From NCBI RefSeq assembly GCF_900108875.1, contig NZ_FNYJ01000001.1, forward strand, positions 1 through 64,000: DNA of 64,000 nt, written 5' to 3'. The notes beneath the pieces were generated by a model, which was given only the letters and a program-made list of their open reading frames with translations, searched no databases and was not told the origin of the DNA. This DNA is from Pseudomonas sp. NFR16 (GTDB lineage Bacteria; Pseudomonadota; Gammaproteobacteria; Pseudomonadales; Pseudomonadaceae). Both the position numbers and the translations under genes were made by a program. This document shows positions 18,328-26,073 of the stretch, one piece after another. Position 1 is the first letter of the stretch. Every line of letters starts with the position of its first letter.

Positions 18328-19478
18328 TTGACGATCCTCAGGCGCACCGGCTTGCCGTTGTGTCGTTCGACCCCGCAGGCGTGTAGATCGGTGACGGTCA
18401 GATAGGGGTCGGCGGCTACTGGAGCGCAGGCCGAGTGCAGAAGCTGGAAGCGCCCGTCGCGCAACTCCGCGATGTGACTGGCCAGGGCGCTGTGGTGATT
18501 GCGCGCCGACAGGCTCACGGTGCCGAGAACGCTGTCCATGGGATGGTTGAACAGGTGTTCGCAAATGGCCGCGGGCGAGGCGTCGGCACAGGCGTGCAGC
18601 GCCTGCGCGAACAGCCACAACGCCGAGTATGCGCTGGTGTAATAGTGTGAGCAGTGACGTGGCCCGTGGCGCTGTTGCCGGCGGCAGAAATCCGGGTTCA
18701 GGGTCTCGAAAAACGGGCCGCACGACAGCAGCCGCAGGGCGTGCATCGGGCCGACCGCATCGAGTTCGGCCTCGGTCAGGTTGCAGCTGAGCACCGGCAG
18801 GCGCAGCCCGTGTGCCGCGCAGGCCTGATCCAGCTGCTGAAGGAAGGCGTACGAGGACTCGCCTACCAGATTGTTGAGCACGAACGAGGGGCGTTCGCTC
18901 ATCAGGGTATCGATCAGCGTCTGGAACCCGGTCGCGCCCAGATGCCAGTACTTTTCACCCAGCACCTGAGCGCCGTTGGCTTCCAGCAGTTCCCGGGCGA
19001 TGCGGTTGCTCTCCCAGCCCCACACGTAATTTGAGCCGAGCAGAAACGCCCGCGTGCCGAAATGGCTCAGGGCGTAATGCAGCAGTGGCAGCAGCGTCTG
19101 GTTGGGGCAGCCGCCCAGATACAGCACGTTCTCGCTGCTCTCGTAGCCTTCGTACGGGCTTGAGTACCAGAGCAGCGCATTGTGTTGATCCAGGTCGGGA
19201 ATGATCTCCTTGCGGCTCGCCGACAGGGTCGTGCCAAAGATGTGCCTCACCCCGGCGCCGAGCAGTTGCTCGACTCCGCTGCCGTATGCCGCCGGCTCGC
19301 CCAGGGGATCGGCGCAGATCGCCTCCAGCCTGAAACGGTGTTGCTCGTCGGCATTGATCTCCGCGAGTGCATCCTGCAGGCCGAGCAAGGCGCTGCGGCC
19401 CATGCGCCGATAGGTGCCTTCGGTGGACAGCAGAAAGCCGACGCAGACGGCGGGACGAGGATCGGACATGACGTTCAT
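18324..19478 (-). CDS. AmiC-like amide-sensing binding protein
   Basis: A 384-residue periplasmic-binding-fold protein without a signal peptide, so cytoplasmic, like P. aeruginosa AmiC, which binds amides and releases the antiterminator AmiR. Shared landmarks are the start VGFLLSTEGTYRRMGRSALLG, the RHIFGTTLSASRKEIIPDL segment, LLWYSSPYEGYESSENVLYLG and the late NHHSALASHIAELRDGRFQ plus DPYLTV. It opens the operon and overlaps the ANTAR gene by four bases. The start 19478 is chosen because a CAGG lies about 12 bases upstream; ATG 19469 is possible. That CAGG lies in the terminator stem, so the hairpin might also limit translation. Confidence 0.92.
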   Translation of the reverse strand: MNVMSDPRPAVCVGFLLSTEGTYRRMGRSALLGLQDALAEINADEQHRFRLEAICADPLGEPAAYGSGVEQLLGAGVRHIFGTTLSASRKEIIPDLDQHNALLWYSSPYEGYESSENVLYLGGCPNQTLLPLLHYALSHFGTRAFLLGSNYVWGWESNRIARELLEANGAQVLGEKYWHLGATGFQTLIDTLMSERPSFVLNNLVGESSYAFLQQLDQACAAHGLRLPVLSCNLTEAELDAVGPMHALRLLSCGPFFETLNPDFCRRQQRHGPRHCSHYYTSAYSALWLFAQALHACADASPAAICEHLFNHPMDSVLGTVSLSARNHHSALASHIAELRDGRFQLLHSACAPVAADPYLTVTDLHACGVERHNGKPVRLRIVK

Positions 19479-19482
19479 CCAT

Positions 19483-19523
19483 AAAAAAAGCCTGATCGAC
19501 CCGGCGAAAGGTTGATCAGGCTT
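19483..19523 (-). terminator. Leader terminator (attenuator) of the amide operon
   Basis: Read on the minus strand, AAGCCTGATC (19523-19514) and GATCAGGCTT (19497-19488) form a perfect ten-base-pair stem around a 16-base loop, followed by seven U residues (19489-19483). The U-tract ends five bases before the AmiC-like start. A strong intrinsic terminator placed before the first gene of an operon is an attenuator: it should stop most transcripts unless it is prevented from folding. The 5' arm is shared with the second hairpin of the tandem element at 19517-19548. Confidence 0.88.
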
Positions 19524-19548
19524 CGATACCTGGCGCATTCGATGGCGC
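19517..19548 (-). promoter_or_regulatory. Tandem hairpin ANTAR-type RNA target
   Basis: Two abutting hairpins on the minus strand, each with the hexaloop AUCGAA. Hairpin 1: GCGC (19548-19545), loop 19543-19538 closed by a C-U mismatch, GCGC (19536-19533). Hairpin 2: CAGGU (19532-19528), loop 19527-19522, GCCUG (19521-19517). Known ANTAR targets are tandem hairpins with six-base loops having A at position 1 and G at position 4, which both loops satisfy. Hairpin 2 uses the 5' arm of the terminator, so the two folds exclude each other. The C-U closing mismatch in hairpin 1 is the weakest point. Confidence 0.8.
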
Positions 19549-19603
19549 ATATGTGGGCGAGACTTAAGGAGCGAACTCCGGCTTGCCGATGTGGCAAGAA
19601 CCA

Positions 19604-19620
19604 TGAAATAAGCATGCCAA
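19604..19620 (-). promoter_or_regulatory. Possible sigma-54 promoter of the amide operon
   Basis: On the minus strand TTGGCATGCTTATTTCA resembles the sigma-54 pattern TGGCACG-N4-TTGCA with correct spacing. Ten of the twelve core positions match, but the usually invariant G of the -12 GC is T here. Transcription would start about 45 bases before the first leader hairpin, a sensible distance. A sigma-70 promoter nearby cannot be excluded. Confidence 0.35.
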
Positions 19621-19761
19621 GTGTCGAACGCGTCATGTCGCGCAACCGGGGCAGCGATGCCTTGCAGGGTGAGCGCTCCAGGTTGGGGCAAATCATCTCG
19701 GCGCGGCCTCAAAGCAGCGCAGCGACGTCAGTGTTCGCTGCAGGGCTTTGCGGACTGCGAT

Positions 19762-20202
19762 TCAAACGAGGTCTTCAGGCTGCAGGGTCAGGATGATCTT
19801 GCCGACGTTTTCCGATGACTCCATGCGGCGATGCGCGTCGGCGGCGCGTGACAACGCAAAGGTGCTGTCGACGACCGGCTCAAGGCTGGCACCTCCTTCG
19901 AACCGATCGAGCCAGTGTTCGCGGAAGCGTTTGATCATGGCGTGCTTTTCAGGCTGGGTGCGCGATTTCATGACAGTGCCGATGATCTGCAAATGCCGGT
20001 AAAGGATCTGCTCCAGCGTGACTTTCACGCTGCCGCCACCGCCCAGGATGCCGACCTGGATCAGGCGGCCGCCCTTGGCCAGTGAGGCAATGTTGCGCTC
20101 GAAATACGGCTCGCCGACGAAGTCGATGATCACGTCGACACCCTGGCCCTCTGTTGCCTGCGCGATGACCTCGGCAAAATCCCGGGTCTTGTAGCGACCT
20201 TT
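19762..20202 (-). pseudogene. 5'-truncated NADPH:quinone oxidoreductase
   Basis: The frame ending at 19762 encodes only the C-terminal half of a medium-chain quinone oxidoreductase of the PIG3/QorA type: YKTRDFAEVIAQATEGQGVD, then VIIDFVGEPYFERNIASLAKG, GRLIQVGILGGG and a normal C-terminus GKIILTL. Roughly the first 180 residues, including the catalytic domain and most of the Rossmann glycine motif, are absent. Sequence before about 20202 is unrelated to the family although the frame stays open to 20319. The break lies near the nitrilase-like gene, suggesting a deletion or insertion joined them. It is unlikely to make an active enzyme. Confidence 0.8.
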
Positions 20203-20291
20203 ATTGTTGTGTGCCGGTGTTTCAGTAGGCCGTCGGCAGTCGTGGAGGGCGCAGTCGTGTTTTACTGGCACTTTTCTTCGGGGGAAAATCA

Positions 20292-21041
20292 TTGACCGAC
20301 CTTGACCTTTGCGCCGCACAGTACTGCGCGGTGGCAGGCGACCTCGACGCCAATATTGATCGTCATCTCCAGTTCATGCGGCTAGCCGCCGGGCACGGGA
20401 TCGATTTCCTGTTGTTTCCGGAGTTGTCCCTTACCGGCTACGAGCCCTCGCAGGCTTGCGAATTGGCGCAGGCACCGGACGGGACACGTTTGCAGCCGTT
20501 GCGTGATCTGGCGATGCAGTCTGCAATGACAACAGTCGTCGGCGGGCCTGTTCGACTGCCTGAAAGTGCTGCAATTTTTATCGGCGCGTGGGTGTTTGCC
20601 GCTGACGGCTCATGCACCGTTTACACCAAGCAACATCTGCATGCGGGTGAGGAAGCCGTATTCAGTGCAGGCACCGGGGGAGAGCCTTTGAGCATCGCTT
20701 GCGAGCAGATTGCATTGTCCATTTGCGCAGATTTCACCCAAGCCAGCCACCCGCGTGCCACTGCACATGCGGGCGCCGGCGTCTACGCGACCAGCGTGCT
20801 CATCAGTGAAAACGGCTACAGCCATGACAGCGGGTTGCTGAAAGGCTACGCCACGACGAATGCGTTCGGGGTATTGATGGCTAACCATGGCGGCCCGACC
20901 GGAGGTTGGACTTCTGCAGGGCGCAGCACGTTTTGGTCGCCGGACGGAGAGCGGGTGGTGAGCGCCGAAGGGGCAGGCGATTGTCTGGTTATTGCGCGTC
21001 GGCGTGAAGGCGTATGGCAAGGGCAGATCGTGGATTGCTGA
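20292..21041 (+). CDS. Carbon-nitrogen hydrolase (nitrilase superfamily)
   Basis: A 249-residue enzyme with the Glu-Lys-Cys triad of the superfamily: E44 in LLFPELSLTGYEPS, K113 in YTKQHLHAGEE and C145 in LSICADFTQASHP. Such enzymes hydrolyse amides, ureido compounds or nitriles. Length and motifs fit the compact amidase-like branches rather than aromatic nitrilases. The start is TTG at 20292 with GGGG a few bases upstream; no ATG lies before the essential first strand CAAQYCAVAGDL. It faces away from the truncated quinone reductase, and an amide-hydrolysis operon lies just beyond, but no direct link is shown. Confidence 0.88.
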   Translation: MTDLDLCAAQYCAVAGDLDANIDRHLQFMRLAAGHGIDFLLFPELSLTGYEPSQACELAQAPDGTRLQPLRDLAMQSAMTTVVGGPVRLPESAAIFIGAWVFAADGSCTVYTKQHLHAGEEAVFSAGTGGEPLSIACEQIALSICADFTQASHPRATAHAGAGVYATSVLISENGYSHDSGLLKGYATTNAFGVLMANHGGPTGGWTSAGRSTFWSPDGERVVSAEGAGDCLVIARRREGVWQGQIVDC

Positions 21042-21107
21042 GACCCGGAACTGGCACGCTTGAAGATTTGGCGGGAAGGGGCCTTAAGGAGTGGCACCTC
21101 CTGTGCG

Positions 21108-21142
21108 TGTCGACAGGGCGATCACGGATCGCCCTGTCGACA
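21108..21142. repeat. Perfect 16-bp inverted repeat between convergent genes
   Basis: TGTCGACAGGGCGATC and its exact complement flank a three-base loop (ACG). It sits between the 3' ends of the nitrilase-like and NTF2-like genes, where it could act as a bidirectional transcription barrier, but neither side has a T-run, so it is not a canonical intrinsic terminator. Confidence 0.6.
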
Positions 21143-21151
21143 GCAAGCGAG

Positions 21152-21583
21152 TCAGAAGCGGAATGCCTGACGGCCGATCAGCAGCCAGTGGCCTTTCTGT
21201 TTCTGCCAGATCTGGAAGTTTTCGATCTCGGTCGGCACTTCCACGCCGCTGTTCACGGCCTGAGCGGAGAAGTGGTTACGCACCAGTGCGACGTCGCCGT
21301 TCAGCTTGATCGTCTGGTTGAGCATCTGCAGGGTTTTGAAGCCGCTGCGACCGGTTTCGATGTCGGCGATGAATTCCTGCTTGTTCTGAATCTTGCCGCT
21401 CGAGTGCCCGTAGGTCACGTTGTCAGACGTCAGCGCGTTCAGGGCCTTGATGTCTTTGTGCAGCATGGCTTGAGTCATGTTGTCGACGGCCTTGGCCACC
21501 TCCTGCTCGTCGGCCGAGGGAGCTGCCATGGCAGAACCCGAGAGCAGACATAGAAACGCCACCACCAATTTGAACTGAGTCAT
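21152..21583 (-). CDS. Secreted NTF2-like (SnoaL/DUF4440) protein
   Basis: A 143-residue protein with a signal peptide (MTQFKLVVAFLCLLSGSAMA, cleavage after residue 20) and a single NTF2-like domain: VAKAVDNMTQAMLHKDIKAL, then NVTYGHSSGKIQNKQEFIAD and NFQIWQKQKGHWLLIGRQAF. The fold is a cone-shaped pocket used by small isomerases, hydratases or pure binding proteins; the activity is not predictable. The ATG at 21583 has AAGGAAG upstream; an earlier TTG start is not supported. It follows the hexuronate-type carrier by 88 bases on the same strand and may be co-transcribed. Confidence 0.85.
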   Translation of the reverse strand: MTQFKLVVAFLCLLSGSAMAAPSADEQEVAKAVDNMTQAMLHKDIKALNALTSDNVTYGHSSGKIQNKQEFIADIETGRSGFKTLQMLNQTIKLNGDVALVRNHFSAQAVNSGVEVPTEIENFQIWQKQKGHWLLIGRQAFRF

Positions 21584-21671
21584 CGATACTTCCTTTTTAT
21601 TGTAAGCGGACGCGTGACGCGTCCGGTCTGTGTCCACGGCGAGTCCGTGAAACGGGGTCAAGTTCGACCGA

Positions 21672-23081
21672 TCAAAGATCAGTGATCTCTTTATGGCGCG
21701 GCACCAGAGCCTTCATCACACACCACGCCACCAGGTAAGCCAGGGCGCAGATGGCGAACATGATCATGTAGCCGGTGTGAATGTCGTTGATCGACTTGTA
21801 GTAGTCGAACACCCAGCCGCCGATCTTGGTCATGACCACACCGCCGAGTCCGCCGGCCATGCCGCCGATGCCGACCACGGAGGCCACGGTCTTCTGCGGG
21901 AACATGTCGGACACGGTGGTGAAGATGTTGCAGGACCACGCCTGGTGCGCGGACGCGCCGATGCCGATCAGCAGCACGGGCACCCAGAAACTGATGTAGC
22001 CCAGGGGTTGCGCCAGCAGCACCAGCAGCGGGAACAGGGCGATCACCAGCATCGCTTTCATCCGGCCGTCATAAGGCTTGTCGCCACGGGCCATGAAGTA
22101 GCTCGGGAACCAGCCGCCGCCGATGCTGCCGACCATGGTCATGCTGTACAGCACGAACAGCGGGATCACGATGGCCTGGCCTTTCATGCCGTACTGCGCC
22201 GACAGATACGTCGGCAACCAGAACAGGAAAAACCACCACACGCCGTCAGTCATGAACTTGCCGAAGGCAAACGCCCAAGTCTGACGGTAGGTCAGCAGCT
22301 TGAACCACGACACTTTTCTGGCCGGCGCATCCGGCGCAGCCGTGACCTGCTCGCTTGCGTCACTGCGGATGTAGGCCAGTTCTTCGGCGGTCAGACGCTT
22401 CTGCTGATCAGGCTTCTCGTACAGCGCCATCCACACGCCCAGCCAGACAAAACCCAGCAGGCCGATGACGATGAACGCCGATTCCCAGCCCCACATCGCA
22501 GCGATCAACGGGACACAGATGGGTGCCGCGATTGCGCCGACGTTGGCGCCGGAGTTGAAGATACCGGTGGCGAAAGAGCGCTCTTTCTTCGGGAAGTATT
22601 CAGCGGTGGCCTTGATCGCGATAGGGAAGTTACCCGCCTCACCGATTGCAAGGATCGCCCGGGACAGCATGAAGCCGGCGATGGACACCGGAATCGCCGC
22701 GAAACCCAGCGCCGTGGTAATCGCACCGATACCCTGGCCCAGTGGCACGGCGAAAGCGTGCATCACCGCGCCCGTGGACCATACGCCGATCGCGACGATG
22801 TAGGCGGTCTTGGTGCCGATCTTGTCGACGAAGCGACCGGCGAAAACCATCGCGATCGCGTAGACGAACTGGAACACCGAGGCGATGTTGGCGTAGTCGG
22901 TGTTGCTCCAGCCGAATTGCGTGGACAGGTCAGGGGCCAGCAGGCTGAGCACCTGCCGATCCAGGTAATTGACCGTGGTTGCGAAAAACAGCAACGCGCA
23001 AATCGTCCAGCGGTATTTGCCGACCGTGCGGGTGGCCGCCTGGGTGATGCTTTGCGGATGTGTGGACTCGTTCAGGTTCAT
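21672..23081 (-). CDS. MFS transporter, hexuronate/galactonate (ACS) type
   Basis: A 469-residue anion:cation symporter family carrier with twelve helices. Typical features are helix 1 RWTICALLFFATTVNYLDRQ, the first cytoplasmic loop GRFVDKIGTKTAYIVAIGVW, AIGEAGNFPIAIKATAEYFP and the late HQAWSCNIFTTVSDMFPQKT. These are hallmarks of ExuT-like proteins that import glucuronate, galacturonate or related sugar acids, which would suit growth on plant pectin. No catabolic genes are adjacent, so it is an isolated carrier. The upstream region holds an inverted repeat that may be its operator. Confidence 0.9.
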   Translation of the reverse strand: MNLNESTHPQSITQAATRTVGKYRWTICALLFFATTVNYLDRQVLSLLAPDLSTQFGWSNTDYANIASVFQFVYAIAMVFAGRFVDKIGTKTAYIVAIGVWSTGAVMHAFAVPLGQGIGAITTALGFAAIPVSIAGFMLSRAILAIGEAGNFPIAIKATAEYFPKKERSFATGIFNSGANVGAIAAPICVPLIAAMWGWESAFIVIGLLGFVWLGVWMALYEKPDQQKRLTAEELAYIRSDASEQVTAAPDAPARKVSWFKLLTYRQTWAFAFGKFMTDGVWWFFLFWLPTYLSAQYGMKGQAIVIPLFVLYSMTMVGSIGGGWFPSYFMARGDKPYDGRMKAMLVIALFPLLVLLAQPLGYISFWVPVLLIGIGASAHQAWSCNIFTTVSDMFPQKTVASVVGIGGMAGGLGGVVMTKIGGWVFDYYKSINDIHTGYMIMFAICALAYLVAWCVMKALVPRHKEITDL

Positions 23082-23367
23082 GGCATCACTTTTATTCTTG
23101 GAGGGGTGATGCTCTCTCGGCCGGGCTGGCGAGAGCGCACGCGTGCGTCTCCGAGGCGCTGGGCCTGGAGTCAGACGTCTAACAAGTACTGGATCGTGCA
23201 GGGAGGGAGCGTTGGGGCGGACCGGACATACCGTGGCTGAACAGAATCAGCGACGTACCGAGAGGCCGGGTATTCGAGAATGTGAGTGAGCAAGTCGAAT
23301 TCATGATGGTGACCGACATTTTTATTTTTAGAGGTGACCCGACGTTAAATCGTCTGTCGTCGTACAA

Positions 23368-23383
23368 CGCTATAGTTATAGCG
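23368..23383. promoter_or_regulatory. Inverted repeat, candidate operator
   Basis: CGCTATA and its exact complement TATAGCG are separated by GT. The site lies in the 431-base region (23082-23512) between the divergent hexuronate-type carrier and MarR genes, and could also overlap a promoter because of its TATA-rich arms. The regulator is unknown. The rest of this stretch shows no gene. Confidence 0.45.
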
Positions 23384-23496
23384 AGCGTTTGATCTGCCTG
23401 TCAATCTCTAAAAAGGGCGTCCGGACGCCTGCAACGTCCAGGCTCATGCCCGACGTTTCGGACCCTGCAGTATGTCGCGCGAAGATCAGTTGACTA

Positions 23497-23512
23497 ATGT
23501 GCATATGCACAT
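23497..23512. promoter_or_regulatory. Perfect 16-bp palindrome at the MarR start
   Basis: ATGTGCATATGCACAT is self-complementary and ends immediately before the first ATG of the MarR gene. MarR dimers bind palindromes of this size, so autoregulation is the simplest reading. Because the palindrome occupies the place of the ribosome site, translation may really start at the ATG at 23525. Confidence 0.6.
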
Positions 23513-23950
23513 ATGATGGTCGACATGAAAGAAATCACTGGCCCGGATCTCTGCCACTGCCTCGCCGCTCGGCGCAATGCGAGATACCTCACACGACTTT
23601 ATGACCGACACTTGGCTGCGGCGGGTTTGTCTGTGTCGCAATTTTCGCTGCTGGCGATGCTGGCGGAACACCCTGAAATTTCGGTATCGGATCTCACCGA
23701 ATTGATGGTGATGGAACGCACGACCCTGGTGAGGGCGCTCAAGCCCCTGCAACTGGCAGGATTCGTTCATAGCCGCGCCGAAGGGCCACGCGCTGCGTTA
23801 CGTCTGTCTCTCTCATCGGACGGGCAGTCGAAATTGCGCGAAGCCGAGCATTATTGGCAATCGGCTCAGACGGAGCTTGAACAACAGGTCGGGACGGATA
23901 GCGCGGTGTCCCTGAGAGCCTCGCTGCTGGCGGTTGTGCCTAGCATTTGA
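23513..23950 (+). CDS. MarR-family transcriptional regulator
   Basis: A 145-residue winged-helix repressor. The dimer helices flank the DNA-binding part: LSVSQFSLLAMLAEHPEISV, SDLTELMVMERTTLVRALKP (recognition helix) and LQLAGFVHSRAEGPRAALRL (wing). MarR proteins respond to phenolics or oxidants and usually control an adjacent carrier or redox gene. Start choice among ATGs at 23513, 23516 and 23525 is uncertain since none has a clear ribosome site. The divergent hexuronate-type carrier 431 bases away is the nearest candidate target; nothing follows it on the same strand. Confidence 0.9.
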   Translation: MMVDMKEITGPDLCHCLAARRNARYLTRLYDRHLAAAGLSVSQFSLLAMLAEHPEISVSDLTELMVMERTTLVRALKPLQLAGFVHSRAEGPRAALRLSLSSDGQSKLREAEHYWQSAQTELEQQVGTDSAVSLRASLLAVVPSI

Positions 23951-24078
23951 TGTGCCGGAGCCTGAATTCGAATAACCGGAACCTGTAACCTGGCCTCAGC
24001 AGCCAGGCATCCGGTTCCACGCGCAAAATCCGGTGCGTCGTCCTGATGCGATCGGTGATCGAATCAATATGCCTGCCG

Positions 24079-24714
24079 TTAAATCTCGCTTCGCTGACCC
24101 TCGTGAATCCGCAAGCTGTCCCACAAGCCCATCATCTGCGTGACGGCGGCATCCAGCGCAGCGTGTGGAATGTCGTCGCGGGCCAGGGTCGACAGGCCCA
24201 GCAGAAAGCTGTCGAACGCGGTGGCGAGCGTCTGGGGCGTCACGGTCGTGGGCAGCTCGCCTGCAGCGATGGCGCGCTCGATGCACCTCACGATACCCGC
24301 TCGGTTCTTGTTTCTCGCCTGAGCAAGCGGCGCCGAGATCGCCTTGCTCTCATCCGAGCACGCGCTCATCAGGCCCAGTGACACCAGACAGCCTCTGGGA
24401 TGATCCGGCTCACACTGCATCTTCGCTGAGCGTCGCAGGGTGAGTTCGATCGCGTCGCGTGGCGGCAGGGTCTCATCGAACAGGCTGTCAGTGACCCGGC
24501 CGTGAGTGGTCAGGTATCGCGCCATCACCTCACTGAACAAGGCCTGCTTGGAGCCAAAGGCTGCGTAAAAGCTGGGCGCGGTGATGCCTCCGCCCATGTG
24601 CGCCTTGAGCAGGCTGAGCGGGGTCGCGTCATATCCATGCTCCCAGAACAGGTGCATGGCCTGAGTGATTGCCAGGTCGCGGTCAAAGGTGCGGGGACGT
24701 CCCATCTGCGCCAT
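24079..24714 (-). CDS. TetR/AcrR-family repressor
   Basis: A 211-residue TetR protein. The helix-turn-helix is at residues about 25-60 (ITQAMHLFWEHGYDATPLSL, TAPSFYAAFGSKQALFSEVM). The C-terminal half has the DHPRGCLVSLGLMSA motif common to the AcrR-like group with a Cys in the ligand core. It is divergent from an MFS exporter gene with 112 bases between, the standard arrangement for a local repressor. A near-palindrome in the gap is its likely operator. Confidence 0.92.
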   Translation of the reverse strand: MAQMGRPRTFDRDLAITQAMHLFWEHGYDATPLSLLKAHMGGGITAPSFYAAFGSKQALFSEVMARYLTTHGRVTDSLFDETLPPRDAIELTLRRSAKMQCEPDHPRGCLVSLGLMSACSDESKAISAPLAQARNKNRAGIVRCIERAIAAGELPTTVTPQTLATAFDSFLLGLSTLARDDIPHAALDAAVTQMMGLWDSLRIHEGQRSEI

Positions 24715-24796
24715 GTCGAGTCTCCTTCAGCCAGCGGTACTTAAATACTAATCGATACATAAGTCGTTGACCAGACGAGCGTCGATCCCTATATTT

Positions 24797-24810
24797 ATAC
24801 CGATCAGTAT
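24797..24810. promoter_or_regulatory. Near-palindromic candidate TetR operator
   Basis: ATACCGATCAGTAT is symmetrical except for one base pair of mismatch and lies 17 bases before the MFS start. A related half-site, ATACTAATCGATAC, occurs at 24745-24758 next to the TetR gene. Both fall in the divergent promoter region. Confidence 0.55.
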
Positions 24811-24826
24811 ATTAGTAGGTGATCGC

Positions 24827-26032
24827 ATGACTCACGATGAGAAACAGAGCGCCAGGCTTCCCTTAGGCGCGTTGCTGGCACTGGCGATGACGGGGTTCAT
24901 CTGCATTTTGACTGAAACATTGCCTGCCGGTTTGTTGCCGCAGATCGGGCGCGGGCTGGAAGTCTCCGCCTCGTTGACCGGGCAGTTGGTCACTGTGTAC
25001 GCGCTCGGCTCTTTGCTGGCGGCCATCCCGCTGACCATCGCCACCCAGCGCTGGCGCCGCAGAACGGTGTTGCTGCTGACGATTGTCGGCTTTCTGGTAT
25101 TCAATTCCGTCACGGCGCTGTCGTCCACCTATTGGCTGACACTGGTCGCACGGTTTTTCGCCGGTGTCTCTGCGGGACTGGCCTGGAGCCTGATTGCCGG
25201 TTACGCGCGGCGCATGGTGACGGTGCAACTGCAGGGCCGCGCGCTGGCCGTGGCCATGGTGGGAACACCCATTGCCCTGTCGCTGGGTGTGCCGATGGGC
25301 ACCTGGCTGGGCGGATTGATCGGTTGGCGCATGGCGTTCGGCTTGATGTCCGGACTGACCCTCTTGCTGATCGTCTGGGTGCTGGTCAAAGTGCCCGATT
25401 ACCCTGGGCAGTCCTCATCTCAGCGCATGGCGTTGCGACAGGTTTTCCTCACGCCCGGCGTGCGCTCGGTGCTGGGTGTCGTCTTCACCTGGATGCTGGC
25501 TCACAACATTCTCTACACCTACATCGCTCCCTTCATCGCCGGCGCAGGGCTGGCGGATGACGTGGATCGGGTATTGCTGGCATTCGGTGTCGCGGCGCTG
25601 GCGGGTATCTGGATTACCGGGCGGCTGGTTGACCGTCATCTGCGATCGACCGTGCTGGCCAGTCTCGCCGCGTTCGCAGCGGTCGCGGTTTTTCTGGGAC
25701 TGTTCTCAAGCGATGCCTTGGCCGTCTACGTGGGTGTCTTCATCTGGGGCCTGACCTTTGGCGGCGCCGCGACACTGTTGCAGACCGCGCTCGCCGACTC
25801 GGCCGGCAAGGGCGCTGATGTGGCGCTTTCCATGAACGTGGTGGTCTGGAACAGCGCGATCGCAAGCGGCGGGTTGCTGGGTGGCGTGTTGCTCGGTCAG
25901 TGGGGAATCAGCTCGGTTCCCTGGGTCTTGCTGATCTTGTTGCTGCTCAGTCTGACCATCGCAACGCGAGCGCGCGTCCATGGCTTTGCCGCGGGTGAAA
26001 GGCAGTCCGGCGAAATGGTCGTAGGCCATTGA
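24827..26032 (+). CDS. MFS drug-efflux-type transporter
   Basis: A 401-residue DHA1 family exporter with twelve helices. Landmarks are FICILTETLPAGLLPQIGRG at helix 1, LVARFFAGVSAGLAWSLIAG at helix 4 and the motif C-like GTPIALSLGVPMGTWLGGLI in helix 5, typical of proton-driven antiporters. ATG 24827 is preferred over 24767 because the extra residues precede the operator and are unlike the family. The divergent TetR gene probably represses it until its substrate is present. The substrate is unknown (arabinose- or chloramphenicol-exporter-like). Confidence 0.9.
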   Translation: MTHDEKQSARLPLGALLALAMTGFICILTETLPAGLLPQIGRGLEVSASLTGQLVTVYALGSLLAAIPLTIATQRWRRRTVLLLTIVGFLVFNSVTALSSTYWLTLVARFFAGVSAGLAWSLIAGYARRMVTVQLQGRALAVAMVGTPIALSLGVPMGTWLGGLIGWRMAFGLMSGLTLLLIVWVLVKVPDYPGQSSSQRMALRQVFLTPGVRSVLGVVFTWMLAHNILYTYIAPFIAGAGLADDVDRVLLAFGVAALAGIWITGRLVDRHLRSTVLASLAAFAAVAVFLGLFSSDALAVYVGVFIWGLTFGGAATLLQTALADSAGKGADVALSMNVVVWNSAIASGGLLGGVLLGQWGISSVPWVLLILLLLSLTIATRARVHGFAAGERQSGEMVVGH

Positions 26033-26073
26033 CCGTGAGCAATGGGCGTCGCCCGACTTGCAGGCGGCCGGCA

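Noticed and set aside
18955..19482. ATG at 19482 just after the leader U-tract, opening a 175-codon frame
   Set aside because: It is out of frame with the AmiC-like gene and its translation is Arg/Ser-rich shadow sequence.
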